Below are positions 1 to 9,111 of a DNA stretch of 60,694 bases, one piece after another; the first letter of the stretch is position 1, and each line of letters starts with the position of its first letter. A model generated the notes under the pieces. It ran no database searches and was not told where the DNA came from. It saw only the letters and a list, made by a program, of their open reading frames with translations. The DNA is from Leptospira chreensis (lineage in GTDB: Bacteria > Spirochaetota > Leptospiria > Leptospirales > Leptospiraceae): the NCBI RefSeq assembly GCF_016919165.1, contig NZ_JAFFPS010000017.1:1-60694 (forward strand), written 5' to 3'. The position numbers were made by a program, and so were the translations under genes.

Positions 1-1229
1 TTATTACTGATTTGGTTGGCTTCGAGTAACTCAGCATCCCAATCATTTGTAACTTCAAAAATTTCGTTTTGTTTGAAAGAGTATCTTCCGCCCACGAAGT
101 TGATTTCCATTTGTCCTTCCCAATCAATAGGAATGACAACTTCTCTCTTTTCGTTTGGAACTTGCATCACATCTCTTTCTTCAAACTTACGTTCTTTGAT
201 GTTGAACTCACGAATGATTTTTTTAGGGATACGGGACAACTTAATGTAATGTCCCATATTGACTTCCACATCTCTTTGCACATCAATACCGTAGTATTTA
301 CAAACAATGAGTAAGTCGATGGATGGGAAATATTCTGTTTCTCTGTCTCTGCCTGAGTTATACACCTTTACCACGAGTGGCATTTTACGATTCAAACCAG
401 ATTCATCTTTTTTTACGTTCGCAAAACCGAGACCAGCTGACAATTCAGCAATAGGTTCAATCGGTGGCTGAGGGAACTTCACCCAAGAAATTCCTGCATC
501 GTTTTCATCGATTACTTTTTTGAGTTGGAATTTTCGAAGGATATCAATTCGTTTTTCTAAATTGAGAACCGCTTCTTTCGATTCCGCACTAACTTCCATT
601 GGAAAGTCGAAGAGGACATTCCGGTTCTTTTGAAGAGCTGTTGCCATCTCTTCTGTTTGACCGGGTTTGTAATCTACGAAGAAAATATCGAACATCAGAA
701 TGTTATTTGATTCTTTGAAAGTTTCAATGATGTCGGCGTAATAACTCCAAGGCAAAGGCCAAGTTCCTTGCAGTTTTTCTAGAGATTCCGTTGTGATACC
801 AATGATGTTGATATCCTTACGAGCCTTAGCGGGAGGTTGGAACTGGATGTATTCAATACGACCTGTGTCCCCTTCACTTTCTGTTTTGGTGTTGGATCCA
901 CGTAAAAACTGGAACCGAGTGGAAACGGAATTTTCTTCCAAATCCTTGAGTGGTTGGAAGGTATTGACCATCGCATACATAAAAATGGCGATCACATAAG
1001 ACAACCAAATGGCACCTGACTTCTGTTTGTCTTTGGAAACCTTAGAAATGGTTTTATAAACAAAGTAAGAGGAAACAAGAAGGGCAAGCAAACCTCCGAT
1101 AAGGAAGGAAAATTCGTATTCCCAGCCTGTCATAATGACAGAAATGATTACACCGAGTGTTCCTAGGGTGGCAACGGTAACACTGAGATAGTCCAAAATC
1201 GAAAGCGATTTTGATTCTTTGTCGGACAT
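1..1229 (-). CDS. CHASE2-domain membrane sensor, probable adenylate/guanylate cyclase (3' part beyond window)
   Basis: The frame is open from ATG at 1229 to the window edge (409 codons), so the C-terminus is missing. The N-terminus (MSDKESKSL) leads into three hydrophobic segments within about the first 100 residues, two of them near residues 12-60. A long extracytoplasmic-looking region follows with CHASE2 features: IIGITTESLEKLQGTWPLPW, then LMFDIFFVD and a later FPSIDLLI. In this family CHASE2 usually precedes a class III nucleotide cyclase or a kinase. A cyclase is my guess for Leptospira and cannot be verified here. An AGAGG ribosome site lies about 5 bp upstream of the ATG. The gene is 90 bp downstream of trpA on the same strand. 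Confidence 0.75.
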   Translation of the reverse strand, partial: MSDKESKSLSILDYLSVTVATLGTLGVIISVIMTGWEYEFSFLIGGLLALLVSSYFVYKTISKVSKDKQKSGAIWLSYVIAIFMYAMVNTFQPLKDLEENSVSTRFQFLRGSNTKTESEGDTGRIEYIQFQPPAKARKDINIIGITTESLEKLQGTWPLPWSYYADIIETFKESNNILMFDIFFVDYKPGQTEEMATALQKNRNVLFDFPMEVSAESKEAVLNLEKRIDILRKFQLKKVIDENDAGISWVKFPQPPIEPIAELSAGLGFANVKKDESGLNRKMPLVVKVYNSGRDRETEYFPSIDLLIVCKYYGIDVQRDVEVNMGHYIKLSRIPKKIIREFNIKERKFEERDVMQVPNEKREVVIPIDWEGQMEINFVGGRYSFKQNEIFEVTNDWDAELLEANQISN

Positions 1230-1319
1230 AGAGCCTCTTTATTCGTTTGGGAATTTCCGACCATTTTCCCGGATTTTTTAAAGAGACTCAAATGTTTTTG
1301 GTAGATAAGGGAAAAAAAT

Positions 1320-2120
1320 TTAGGAAATTGATGCCCTGATCTTAGAAATGTAATCCGCCAATGCAGAAACGACCTTAGAACGATCTGTCCCGTTTTCTTC
1401 AATGATCCTTTGGATGGCAGAACCAATGATAATCCCGTCTGAATACTGTGAAATTTGGTTGGCTTGGTCTGGGGTGGAGATTCCAAACCCAGCACAAATC
1501 GGTAATTGGATGGTATCCTTCAAAAACCGAATCCTTTCCTGCAAATCCACCGAGAACTCACGTCTTTCCCCCGTAACACCAAAAGAAGTTACATAGTAGA
1601 TGAAACCTGAGGATGTTTTGGCAAGTGCCTGGATTCTCTTTTTTTCTGAGGCCGGAGTGATCAAATGGATTCGATCCATATCGCGAGCTTTCAGTTCCCG
1701 AAACAGGTTCTCACTTTCCTCGGTATCAAATGGCAAATCAGGAATCACAAGTCCAACGATCCCTGACTCTTTGGCACGCTCTAAAAACTTCGTAATCCCA
1801 CAATGGTAAATCGGATTGAAGTAAGTAAGATAGACAAGAGGGGTTTCTGGTTTGTGATCATGAATGGCCTTTGTGACACGAAAGAGCTCATCAAAGGAAA
1901 ACGCATTTTTTAAGGAACGAGCTGCGGCCCTTTGGATGACCGGACCATCGGCCGCGGGATCGGAAAAAGGAATTCCCAACTCCAAAATATCAGCTCCATT
2001 ATCTAAAATAGTTTTTCCAAATTCGATAGAGTCATTATAGTTTGGATCACCTAAGGTAAAATAAGGAATAAAAGCGGACTTAAATTTTCCGCTTTCGAAT
2101 AGTGATTTTATTTTACTCAT
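1320..2120 (-). CDS. trpA: Tryptophan synthase alpha subunit
   Basis: TrpA cleaves indole-3-glycerol phosphate to indole and glyceraldehyde 3-phosphate; the indole is channelled to TrpB. The 266-residue product has the normal length. The catalytic block LELGIPFSDPAADGPVIQ supplies Glu47 and Asp58, the equivalents of the two acid-base residues of the family. Later blocks VIPDLPFDTEE and a GFGIST phosphate-binding loop complete the TIM barrel. The ATG overlaps the trpB stop codon (ATGA), so translation is probably coupled. No other trp biosynthesis gene is next to the pair, so the rest of the pathway must be elsewhere. Confidence 0.97.
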   Translation of the reverse strand: MSKIKSLFESGKFKSAFIPYFTLGDPNYNDSIEFGKTILDNGADILELGIPFSDPAADGPVIQRAAARSLKNAFSFDELFRVTKAIHDHKPETPLVYLTYFNPIYHCGITKFLERAKESGIVGLVIPDLPFDTEESENLFRELKARDMDRIHLITPASEKKRIQALAKTSSGFIYYVTSFGVTGERREFSVDLQERIRFLKDTIQLPICAGFGISTPDQANQISQYSDGIIIGSAIQRIIEENGTDRSKVVSALADYISKIRASIS

Positions 2121-3307
2121 TTACTTCTTTCACCTAACAATCGTAAAACTTCCGTTACGTCCTTATCACCCCGACCGGAAAGACAAATGATGATATCCTT
2201 TTTCTTCCCGAGATCCTTTGCTACATCTCGAGCGACATGAAAGGCATGAGCCGTTTCCAATGCAGGGATGATTCCTTCCACACGAGTGACTTCCAAAAAG
2301 CAATCTAATGCTTGTTCGTCTGTCACCATACGATAATCCACTCTTCCTGACTGAGAAAGGAAAGCATGTTCTGGTCCCACTCCCGGATAATCAAGTCCCG
2401 CAGAAACAGAATGCGCTGGCACAATTTGACCAAAATCATCTTGGATGATTAAGGTTTTTGTACCATGTAAAAATCCTGTTTTTCCATAGGTTAAGGTAGC
2501 GGAGTGTTCTCCTGGTTTTGGACCAAGACCACCAGCTTCGGCTCCGTAGATGGCAACTTGTTTGTCCTTAAGGAAAGCATGAAACATTCCAATGGCATTG
2601 GATCCTCCACCCACACAGGCAACAATCGCAGTCGGAAGTTTTTTATTTTCCTTTTTGAATTGTGACTTTGCTTCCGTTCCAATGACTGCTTGTAAATCAC
2701 GAACGATGGTAGGGAATGGGTGAGGGCCAATTGCCGAACCAACAATGTAATGAGTTGTTGAAACATTGAGGGCCCAGTCGCGCATGGCTTCACTGGTTGC
2801 TTCTTTGAGAGTGGCTTCGCCTGCTGTCACAGGAAGAATTTTAGCACCTAACATCTCAATTTTTTTGGCATTGAGGTTTTGTCTTTGTACATCCACTGCG
2901 CCCATATAGACAACAGTCTCCATTCCAAACATAGCACCCACAGTTGCCGTCGCAAGGCCATGTTGGCCTGCACCAGTTTCCGCAATGATTCTTTTTTTTC
3001 CCATGAAACGAGCGATGAGCGCCTGTCCGATAGCATTATTAATTTTATGAGCACCAGTATGATTTAGATCTTCGCGTTTGAGCCAAACACGAGCACCTCC
3101 CCAATGTTTGGTGAGACGTTCGGCATAGGTCAGCGGACTAGGTCTTCCGACATAGTTCCGTAAATAGTATTCGAGTTCTTTTTTGAACTTCTTACTTTTC
3201 TTTAACTTTTGATAGGTGGATTCAAGCTCTTCTAATGCTTCCGTTAAAATCTCAGGAGAGTAACGGCCGCCGAATTCACCAAAATATCCAGGTAGGTTTT
3301 TGCCCAT
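2117..3307 (-). CDS. trpB: Tryptophan synthase beta subunit
   Basis: TrpB is the PLP enzyme that condenses indole with L-serine to give tryptophan. The product is 396 residues when started at ATG 3307, which gives the usual MGKNLPGYFGEFGGRY N-terminus. A TTG at 3316 would add three residues, but it is less likely. The PLP lysine is K88 in NHTGAHKIN, and the phosphate loop is GGGSNAIG. The family block GRPSPLTYAERL is present near residue 55. A GGGA lies a few bases upstream of the ATG. The gene overlaps trpA by 4 bp and follows proS after 194 bp that contain an unusual G/C-rich leader, annotated separately. Confidence 0.97.
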   Translation of the reverse strand: MGKNLPGYFGEFGGRYSPEILTEALEELESTYQKLKKSKKFKKELEYYLRNYVGRPSPLTYAERLTKHWGGARVWLKREDLNHTGAHKINNAIGQALIARFMGKKRIIAETGAGQHGLATATVGAMFGMETVVYMGAVDVQRQNLNAKKIEMLGAKILPVTAGEATLKEATSEAMRDWALNVSTTHYIVGSAIGPHPFPTIVRDLQAVIGTEAKSQFKKENKKLPTAIVACVGGGSNAIGMFHAFLKDKQVAIYGAEAGGLGPKPGEHSATLTYGKTGFLHGTKTLIIQDDFGQIVPAHSVSAGLDYPGVGPEHAFLSQSGRVDYRMVTDEQALDCFLEVTRVEGIIPALETAHAFHVARDVAKDLGKKKDIIICLSGRGDKDVTEVLRLLGERSK

Positions 3308-3501
3308 ATATCCCAAAATACGGGAATGGGGGAATATGAAAACTGCTTCTTGGTGGGGGGGTGGGGGTTTTTAGGTATAGATCCCCGCCCTGATTGAACT
3401 GGGTGGGGTTAACCACCCGCCACCCAATGGCTTCCTTCTATCACAAAGCCCGAATTTTCTCCATCCCTTCTCTAAATTCTAAAGAAATAATCCGGGGAAG
3501 T
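3308..3501 (-). promoter_or_regulatory. G/C-rich leader between proS and trpB with possible hairpins
   Basis: On the coding strand this gap holds a GCGGGTGG / CCCCACCC inverted repeat around TTAA (plus 3401-3420), then GGGCGGGGATC, then a long C-rich tract (plus 3352-3367, where the template strand reads GGTGGGGGGGTGGGGG). The arms could form a stem of 6-8 bp. It could act as a terminator for proS or a conditional leader for trpBA. I see no leader peptide with tandem Trp codons and no clear T-tract after the stem, so classical attenuation is not supported. The G-runs on the template strand could fold as a quadruplex, but the fourth run is distant. Confidence 0.3.
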
Positions 3502-5262
3502 TCATGTTCCCACTTGCTCCACTGCTTTTATGAGGGACTCACGAAGGCTTTGGATTTGTTTTTGGAGTTTACCCACCAAATCTTCATTGGTTGTAAAAGG
3601 AACCGTTTCTTCTACCATCGATTTGCGATCGAGAATCGTAATCTCACCCTTCTCCAAAAATCCTTTTCCTAAAGTGAGACGAATCGGAAAACCAATGAGT
3701 TCAGAATCTTTGAACTTAAAACCAGGCCCAAGGTCACGATCATCCCAAAGGACTTCGATCCCCGCTGCCACTAAAGCTTGGTAAATAGAATCAATTTTAG
3801 CGATGTCTTCTGGATTTTTTGCAATACTCACCAAACAGACAGTAAATGGAGCAATAGAGACTGGCCAATAAATTCCTTTGTCGTCGTTACACTGTTCAAT
3901 GACAGTGGCCATACAACGGTTCACACCAATCCCATAACAACCCATAGTTGTTGTTGTGGCTTTACCCTTATCATTCAGAACAGTAATATCAAAGGCTTTG
4001 GAATACTTTTGGCCTAACTTAAAGATATGACCTACTTCGATTCCTTTTTCAGCAGTAAGACCGGTTCCGCAGTTCGGACAAGGATCCCCCACCTTCGCTT
4101 GCGAAACGTCAATTTTAGTGATTTCTTCTTCTTTAAAAAATTTGGATATTTGGATTCCAGATGTATGGTGATCGACTTCGTTAGCTCCAGAAATATAAGC
4201 AAAGTTCCCATCGATTAGAGTATCAATGATCACCTTCAGTTGTTCCGATTTCGGAAAACCAGGGCCAATAAATCCAGGAACTAAACCAAGAGTTTCCATC
4301 TCTTTGGGACCCATTGGTCTTAGTTCGTTACAACCCAAATGATTCTTTAGTTTGTTTTCATTGAGTTCCCGGTCCCCTTCTAAAAAGACAAGGACATAGG
4401 TTCCGTCTGCCCATAAAGCCACAGCCTTCAGCAAATTTTCATCCTTTGTTTTTAAAAACTCAGCCACTTCCGTGATGGTTTTTTTCGAAGGAGTGTGGAG
4501 CTTCTCCGAACCAGCAAACGGTTGTTTATTGGTCTCGGGATTTTGGATCACTGGAGTTTTTTCAATATTTCCGGAATACTGGCAGGATGGACAAATCGTG
4601 AGTGTCTCTTCTCCAATCGGAGATACGACCATAAATTCTTCTGATGCTGATCCACCCATATTCCCGGAGTCCGCTTGCACAGGGATTGTGGCGAGTCCCA
4701 TCCCAGCAAATATCCTTCGATAGGTTTTACGCATCGTTTGGTAAGTTTTGTCCAAAGACTCATCATCCAAATGAAAGGAATAAGCATCCTTCATTGTAAA
4801 TTCACGAGAGCGAATCACACCAAAACGAGGACGGATTTCATCTCGAAACTTTGTATGGATTTGATAGACATTGATCGGAAGGTCTTTATAAGAACGAACC
4901 ATGGGTTTGACAAGGACACAGAAAGATTCTTCATGAGTGGGGCCAAGGCAACTTTCGTTGTCATGACGGTCCTTCAAACGAAACATCTCTTTACCCATTT
5001 TATCCCAACGACCCGACTCTTTCCAAATTTCACTGGGTGTCAAAATCGGAAGTTGGAATTCTAAAGCACCGGCCCGATCCATTTCCGAACGAACAATCCC
5101 TTCAATTTTTTTTAAGATACGAAGCCCTAAAGGCAAATAGGAATAAAGACCTGCCGCAGATTTTCGAACAAGACCTGCTCTCATCATCAGTTTATGCGAT
5201 GCTACCACAGCATCTTGCGGATCTTCTTTTGCGGTAGGAATTAAATAGGAACTAGCTTTCAT
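3502..5262 (-). CDS. proS: Prolyl-tRNA synthetase, bacterial type with editing domain
   Basis: ProS charges tRNA-Pro in the cytoplasm. The 586-residue length fits the bacterial ProS class with an inserted YbaK-like editing domain. Class II motif 2 is visible as CLGPTHEESF near residue 108, and motif 3 near GCYGIGVNRCMA at about residue 440. The insertion runs roughly from residue 230 to 390 and removes mischarged alanine in the family. The C-terminal anticodon-binding domain begins near PFTVCLVSI. The N-terminus MKASSYLIPTAKEDP is typical. The gene is 43 bp downstream of rseP on the same strand. Confidence 0.97.
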   Translation of the reverse strand: MKASSYLIPTAKEDPQDAVVASHKLMMRAGLVRKSAAGLYSYLPLGLRILKKIEGIVRSEMDRAGALEFQLPILTPSEIWKESGRWDKMGKEMFRLKDRHDNESCLGPTHEESFCVLVKPMVRSYKDLPINVYQIHTKFRDEIRPRFGVIRSREFTMKDAYSFHLDDESLDKTYQTMRKTYRRIFAGMGLATIPVQADSGNMGGSASEEFMVVSPIGEETLTICPSCQYSGNIEKTPVIQNPETNKQPFAGSEKLHTPSKKTITEVAEFLKTKDENLLKAVALWADGTYVLVFLEGDRELNENKLKNHLGCNELRPMGPKEMETLGLVPGFIGPGFPKSEQLKVIIDTLIDGNFAYISGANEVDHHTSGIQISKFFKEEEITKIDVSQAKVGDPCPNCGTGLTAEKGIEVGHIFKLGQKYSKAFDITVLNDKGKATTTTMGCYGIGVNRCMATVIEQCNDDKGIYWPVSIAPFTVCLVSIAKNPEDIAKIDSIYQALVAAGIEVLWDDRDLGPGFKFKDSELIGFPIRLTLGKGFLEKGEITILDRKSMVEETVPFTTNEDLVGKLQKQIQSLRESLIKAVEQVGT

Positions 5263-5305
5263 CGATATTTCTCTTAAATTTATAGATCAATTGTAAAAAC
5301 AAAAA

Positions 5306-7012
5306 TTAAAAAATACGCATCACATCATTAAAGGAAACATAAAGACCAAGTCCAATGAGAAAGAAAAATCCCAATCGGAAGATGGCTTCAATGGCCTTTC
5401 TTGGAAGTGGTCTTCCTGTTATGGCTTCATAGGCATAAAGTACAATGTGTCCGCCGTCAGCCATTGGAATCGGTAATAGATTCATTACCATAAGGGCAAG
5501 GGAAATTTTAGCAACAAAGTCTAGGTAGGTCACCCAACCATATTCCAAACTAATCCCTGCAATTTGTACAATCCCAATCGGGCCAGAAAGGTTTTCTTTG
5601 GGAGACAATAATCCAGAAAACAACATCCCAATCCCTTTTAAGGTAGTGGATACGTTTTCATAGACTTTGTTTGAAGCCCCAACAAACGAAGAATATACTG
5701 TAGATTCTTTTTGTAATTTTTCTGCTTCAAACTTCATCGAAGCACGAAATCCGAGTAAACCGATCGGCTTCAAATTGACATCTGCGGAATACTTCATGTT
5801 TCCAATCCAGATATCCTTTCTTCCGGAATTACTTTTCAGATATTCTGAAAGAGAGTCCGCCTTTTCAAAGTTTTTGTCTTGGATTTTGATATTAGAAAGT
5901 CGATTTTCAATTTCTGCATCGTAACTATCCAATCGGAAATAAGAAATTCCTAATTCGGCAAACTTTGGATGTCTAATATCCCAAAATTCAAATACATTAG
6001 CACCTAATACAGGAATTTGGATGGTCACAGTCTCTGTGGCCCAAGGTGTGAGGAGTGGGTAGGTTTTTCTTTCTACAACCACCGGAATTGTTTTTCCCTG
6101 GTGTTTTCCAAGCTCCGTTTGCAATTCAGGAACAGTATGAACATCCACACCTGCCACTTGCAAAATCATATCCCCATCTTTCAGATAGGATAGAGCTCGC
6201 CTACGTAAGGATTTTTCTCTTTCCGCTATCTCTCTTTGTTTTAAGAGTTCTTCTGGAATTTCATCTTTTCGTTCTTCAATTTTTTCTTGGAAGTAAACCG
6301 AGGACTTATCATCACGATCGAGTAAGTTCGCTACAAAATGGCCGATTTGTTCCCCGTATGTGAAAGTAGCGACTACTCGTCTTTCGCCATAAGGCATCAC
6401 TCCAATCGTGGGATGACCTCCTGCTGAATACAAATTAGGTACAATCTGCACGGAAGTGATCTTTTCATCTCTCTTATAGGAGACGTCCACGGGATCCCCC
6501 GAAGTCAAACTCACATTAGTAAAAATATCTTCAAAACTTTCTGTTTTTTTACCATTGATGGAAACAATTTGGTCACCCGTACGAAGACCCGCAGTATAAG
6601 CCGGACTTGATACTTTACTAGCATCTTCAATAAAGATTCGGTTCGACGATGGGCTATCACCCGATAACTCCAAAATAAATAACAAAACAAAACCGAGTAC
6701 TAAATTGGCGAAAGGGCCACCAAGAACGGGAATCATACGACGAAGTGGTGGTGTGGAAAGTAGATCTCCCTGTTTTGGTTTTTTGTTTTTACTATAGTCA
6801 TCTCCGCGAAAGAGAACATATCCCCCAATGGGGATGGCAGTGATTTGGTAAATGGTTTTTCCAATTCTCTTTTTCCAAATCCCCTTTCCATAACCTAACG
6901 AAAAAATCCGAGCTTCCACTCCGACCAATTTTCCACACAAGAGGTGCCCCAATTCATGGATAAAAATAGAAACCGCTAACATGAATACGGCGCCGAGTAT
7001 CATTACTATCAT
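5306..7012 (-). CDS. rseP: Intramembrane zinc metalloprotease RseP/site-2 protease family
   Basis: This is a multi-pass inner-membrane protease that cleaves substrates within the bilayer, classically anti-sigma factors. The zinc motif HELGH is at residues 19-23 in the first membrane helix. The second ligand region, NLLPIPMADGGH, is near residue 515. A PDZ domain follows residue 130 (AGLRTGDQIVSINGKKTES), and a second PDZ-like unit is seen near YLKDGDMILQVAGVDV. At 568 residues it is longer than the roughly 450 of E. coli RseP. The extra length is a charged linker (residues about 215-275) and sequence after the second PDZ. It overlaps dxr by 4 bp. The substrate is not evident here. Confidence 0.93.
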   Translation of the reverse strand: MIVMILGAVFMLAVSIFIHELGHLLCGKLVGVEARIFSLGYGKGIWKKRIGKTIYQITAIPIGGYVLFRGDDYSKNKKPKQGDLLSTPPLRRMIPVLGGPFANLVLGFVLLFILELSGDSPSSNRIFIEDASKVSSPAYTAGLRTGDQIVSINGKKTESFEDIFTNVSLTSGDPVDVSYKRDEKITSVQIVPNLYSAGGHPTIGVMPYGERRVVATFTYGEQIGHFVANLLDRDDKSSVYFQEKIEERKDEIPEELLKQREIAEREKSLRRRALSYLKDGDMILQVAGVDVHTVPELQTELGKHQGKTIPVVVERKTYPLLTPWATETVTIQIPVLGANVFEFWDIRHPKFAELGISYFRLDSYDAEIENRLSNIKIQDKNFEKADSLSEYLKSNSGRKDIWIGNMKYSADVNLKPIGLLGFRASMKFEAEKLQKESTVYSSFVGASNKVYENVSTTLKGIGMLFSGLLSPKENLSGPIGIVQIAGISLEYGWVTYLDFVAKISLALMVMNLLPIPMADGGHIVLYAYEAITGRPLPRKAIEAIFRLGFFFLIGLGLYVSFNDVMRIF

Positions 7013-8169
7013 ATAGTCACTCCCCCTTTCACAAATTCTTTTTGAATATAATGACGTGATTCCCTATCTTTTTCTAAATACCCTTCCAAATCATCAGGAA
7101 AGGAATTGGAAATCTTGTTTAACGCAGACTCGATTAACTTGGGAATGGCGGTAAAAGAAATTCTTTCTTCTAAAAACAATGCCACTGCTTCTTCATTAGC
7201 TGCATTGAATATAGAAGGAGCGGCACCGCCCGCCCTTCCCGCTTGGTAAGCGAGAGTAAGACCGGGATATCGACCTAGATCTGGTGGGAAAAACTCCAAT
7301 GTTTTCCAAGTGGAAGGTTTTCTTTCGATGAGCATTTCCGGCGTTGGTGTCGGATAAAATAAAGAATGAGCAATGGGATAAACCATATCGGGATGGCTTG
7401 TGTATTGCAAGCAAGCCCCGTCCCTAGTTTCGATGATTCCGTGAGTTAAAGATTGCGGATGAATCACCACTTCAATTTCATCATAAGAAAATCCAAATAA
7501 AAAGTGAGCTTCAATCACTTCCAGACCCTTATTGATCAGGCCTGCTGAATCTACAGTGATTTTTGGACCCATGGACCAAGTAGGATGGTTTAATGCCTGT
7601 TTTACGGACACATGTTCCAATTCTTCGATCGGGAGAGTGCGAAAACTTCCCCCCGAAGCCGTGAGGGTGATGGCACGAATATTGGATCTTTTTTCCCTTT
7701 CAATCAATTGGAAGAGTGCATTGTGTTCGGAATCGACAGGAACCATTAATGTATTGTGTTTTGCCACCAAACGGTTGATCAGTGGTCCAAAGGTCACCAG
7801 CGTTTCTTTATTGGCAATGGCGATTTTTTTCCCAGCTTCAATGGCCGCAATCGTAGGTTTTACACCGCGGGCACCCACAACTGCTGTAACAACAACATCC
7901 ACGGAATTGAGTCTTACTAAATCAGAAAGAGAATCTTCGCCATAGAGAATGGTTGTGGATTTGTATTTGGATCCCAACTTTCCCTCTAATTTAGAATCGG
8001 TGATCGAAACTACTTCCGGGGAAAATTCTTCAATCAGTGATTTGGCAAGCTCCAGGTTCGCATGGACCGAAAAACTACGTAAAGAAAAGGAATCTCTAAA
8101 TTGGCGTAAAACCTTTACTGTGGAAGAACCAACAGAACCAGAAATTCCTAATACGGAGACTCCAACCAT
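7009..8169 (-). CDS. dxr: 1-deoxy-D-xylulose 5-phosphate reductoisomerase
   Basis: Dxr makes 2-C-methyl-D-erythritol 4-phosphate from DXP with NADPH, the committed step of the non-mevalonate isoprenoid route. The N-terminal Rossmann motif is GISGSVGSS. Metal and substrate residues appear in VPVDSEHNALFQ, in ASGGSFR and in the flexible-loop segment NHPTWSMGPKITVDSA. The length of 386 residues is normal. It sits in the common order uppS-cdsA-dxr-rseP, which supplies and uses prenyl diphosphate and phospholipid precursors. Its stop codon overlaps the rseP start (ATGA). I would expect co-transcription from at least rpsB. Confidence 0.97.
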   Translation of the reverse strand: MVGVSVLGISGSVGSSTVKVLRQFRDSFSLRSFSVHANLELAKSLIEEFSPEVVSITDSKLEGKLGSKYKSTTILYGEDSLSDLVRLNSVDVVVTAVVGARGVKPTIAAIEAGKKIAIANKETLVTFGPLINRLVAKHNTLMVPVDSEHNALFQLIEREKRSNIRAITLTASGGSFRTLPIEELEHVSVKQALNHPTWSMGPKITVDSAGLINKGLEVIEAHFLFGFSYDEIEVVIHPQSLTHGIIETRDGACLQYTSHPDMVYPIAHSLFYPTPTPEMLIERKPSTWKTLEFFPPDLGRYPGLTLAYQAGRAGGAAPSIFNAANEEAVALFLEERISFTAIPKLIESALNKISNSFPDDLEGYLEKDRESRHYIQKEFVKGGVTI

Positions 8170-8199
8170 GTAACTGTTAGACCGTTCTCAGGATGAGAA

Positions 8200-9111
8200 T
8201 CAGACCGAGTATCCGAGGATTCCCTTAAAGAGAAAGTAATAGTAAATTACAGGGACGGTAAAAAGGAGTGCATCCGCTAAATCGAGAACTCCACCGTGAC
8301 CGGGAATCAGACTTCCGGAATCCTTGATTTTGGCATCGCGTTTCATCGCTGACTCGGCCAAATCTCCCATCACAGAAATGACGGAAACCACAAAGGCAAC
8401 AAGGATCGATTCGAGAATTCCCACTGGTAATTTTACACCACTGAAATGTTCCCAAGTGACATTCAGAATTTGTACACCCAGAACTGCCGTGATATTTCCC
8501 GTCACATACCCTTCCCAAGTTTTTTTAGGAGAGATCTTGAGTCCGGCAGGATGTTTTCCAAACCAACGCCCACCAAAATAAGCACCGGCATCACTCATAA
8601 AAGTAATCACAGATACTAAAAAGATATAATAAGCACCAAAAGGAAATGCGAGAAGGAGTAAAAAATGTCCGATTGGAATCGCTAAGTAAACCGGTCCAAG
8701 GATGGTCGCACTCGCCGAAAACAAAGCGCCGTCTAACGGGCGTCTTAGAATTTGCAAAATCCAAACGGTAATGGAAAGAGCGAAGAGTAAAAAAGGAATG
8801 GGATGGAACCCTTCTCTGAGAATTTTAGACAACTCCAAAACAAAAGCCGGAGGAGTGACTTCAAACTGCATTCCTAAAAATTGGATGTAGTATACAGTAA
8901 AAATTAAAAGCGAAAAGAAAAGTCCAGTTCCAAAGAAAGGTTTGGAATCTTCCCTTTTACAAAATGCATAGAGTTCTTTTAAACCCAAGTAGATGGTCAC
9001 ACAACCGAAGGCATAGAACTCCAAATAGTACCAAGAACTATGGAAGATCATAAACACATATACGAATGTTAATACGATTGCAGATAGGATACGGAGTGTT
9101 GTCTCACTCAT
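8200..9111 (-). CDS. cdsA: Phosphatidate cytidylyltransferase (CDP-diglyceride synthase)
   Basis: CdsA converts phosphatidic acid and CTP to CDP-diacylglycerol in the inner membrane. The 303-residue protein has about eight hydrophobic segments. The C-terminal signature is recognisable: SPKKTWEG, then GDLAESAMKRDAKIKDSG, then PGHGGVLDLADALLFTVP. The usual D-R-x-D-S end of the signature reads D-L-A-D-A here, so the conserved Arg and Ser are replaced while both Asp remain. Given the operon context and intact remainder I still call it CdsA. It overlaps uppS by 4 bp and is followed by dxr after 30 bp. Confidence 0.93.
   Translation of the reverse strand: MSETTLRILSAIVLTFVYVFMIFHSSWYYLEFYAFGCVTIYLGLKELYAFCKREDSKPFFGTGLFFSLLIFTVYYIQFLGMQFEVTPPAFVLELSKILREGFHPIPFLLFALSITVWILQILRRPLDGALFSASATILGPVYLAIPIGHFLLLLAFPFGAYYIFLVSVITFMSDAGAYFGGRWFGKHPAGLKISPKKTWEGYVTGNITAVLGVQILNVTWEHFSGVKLPVGILESILVAFVVSVISVMGDLAESAMKRDAKIKDSGSLIPGHGGVLDLADALLFTVPVIYYYFLFKGILGYSV

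Noticed and set aside
3308..3501. Leader peptide for Trp attenuation (a short ATG frame encoding M-E-K-I-R-A-L)
   Set aside because: It has no Trp codons, so it cannot sense Trp-tRNA by the classical mechanism; only the structured G/C-rich leader is reported.
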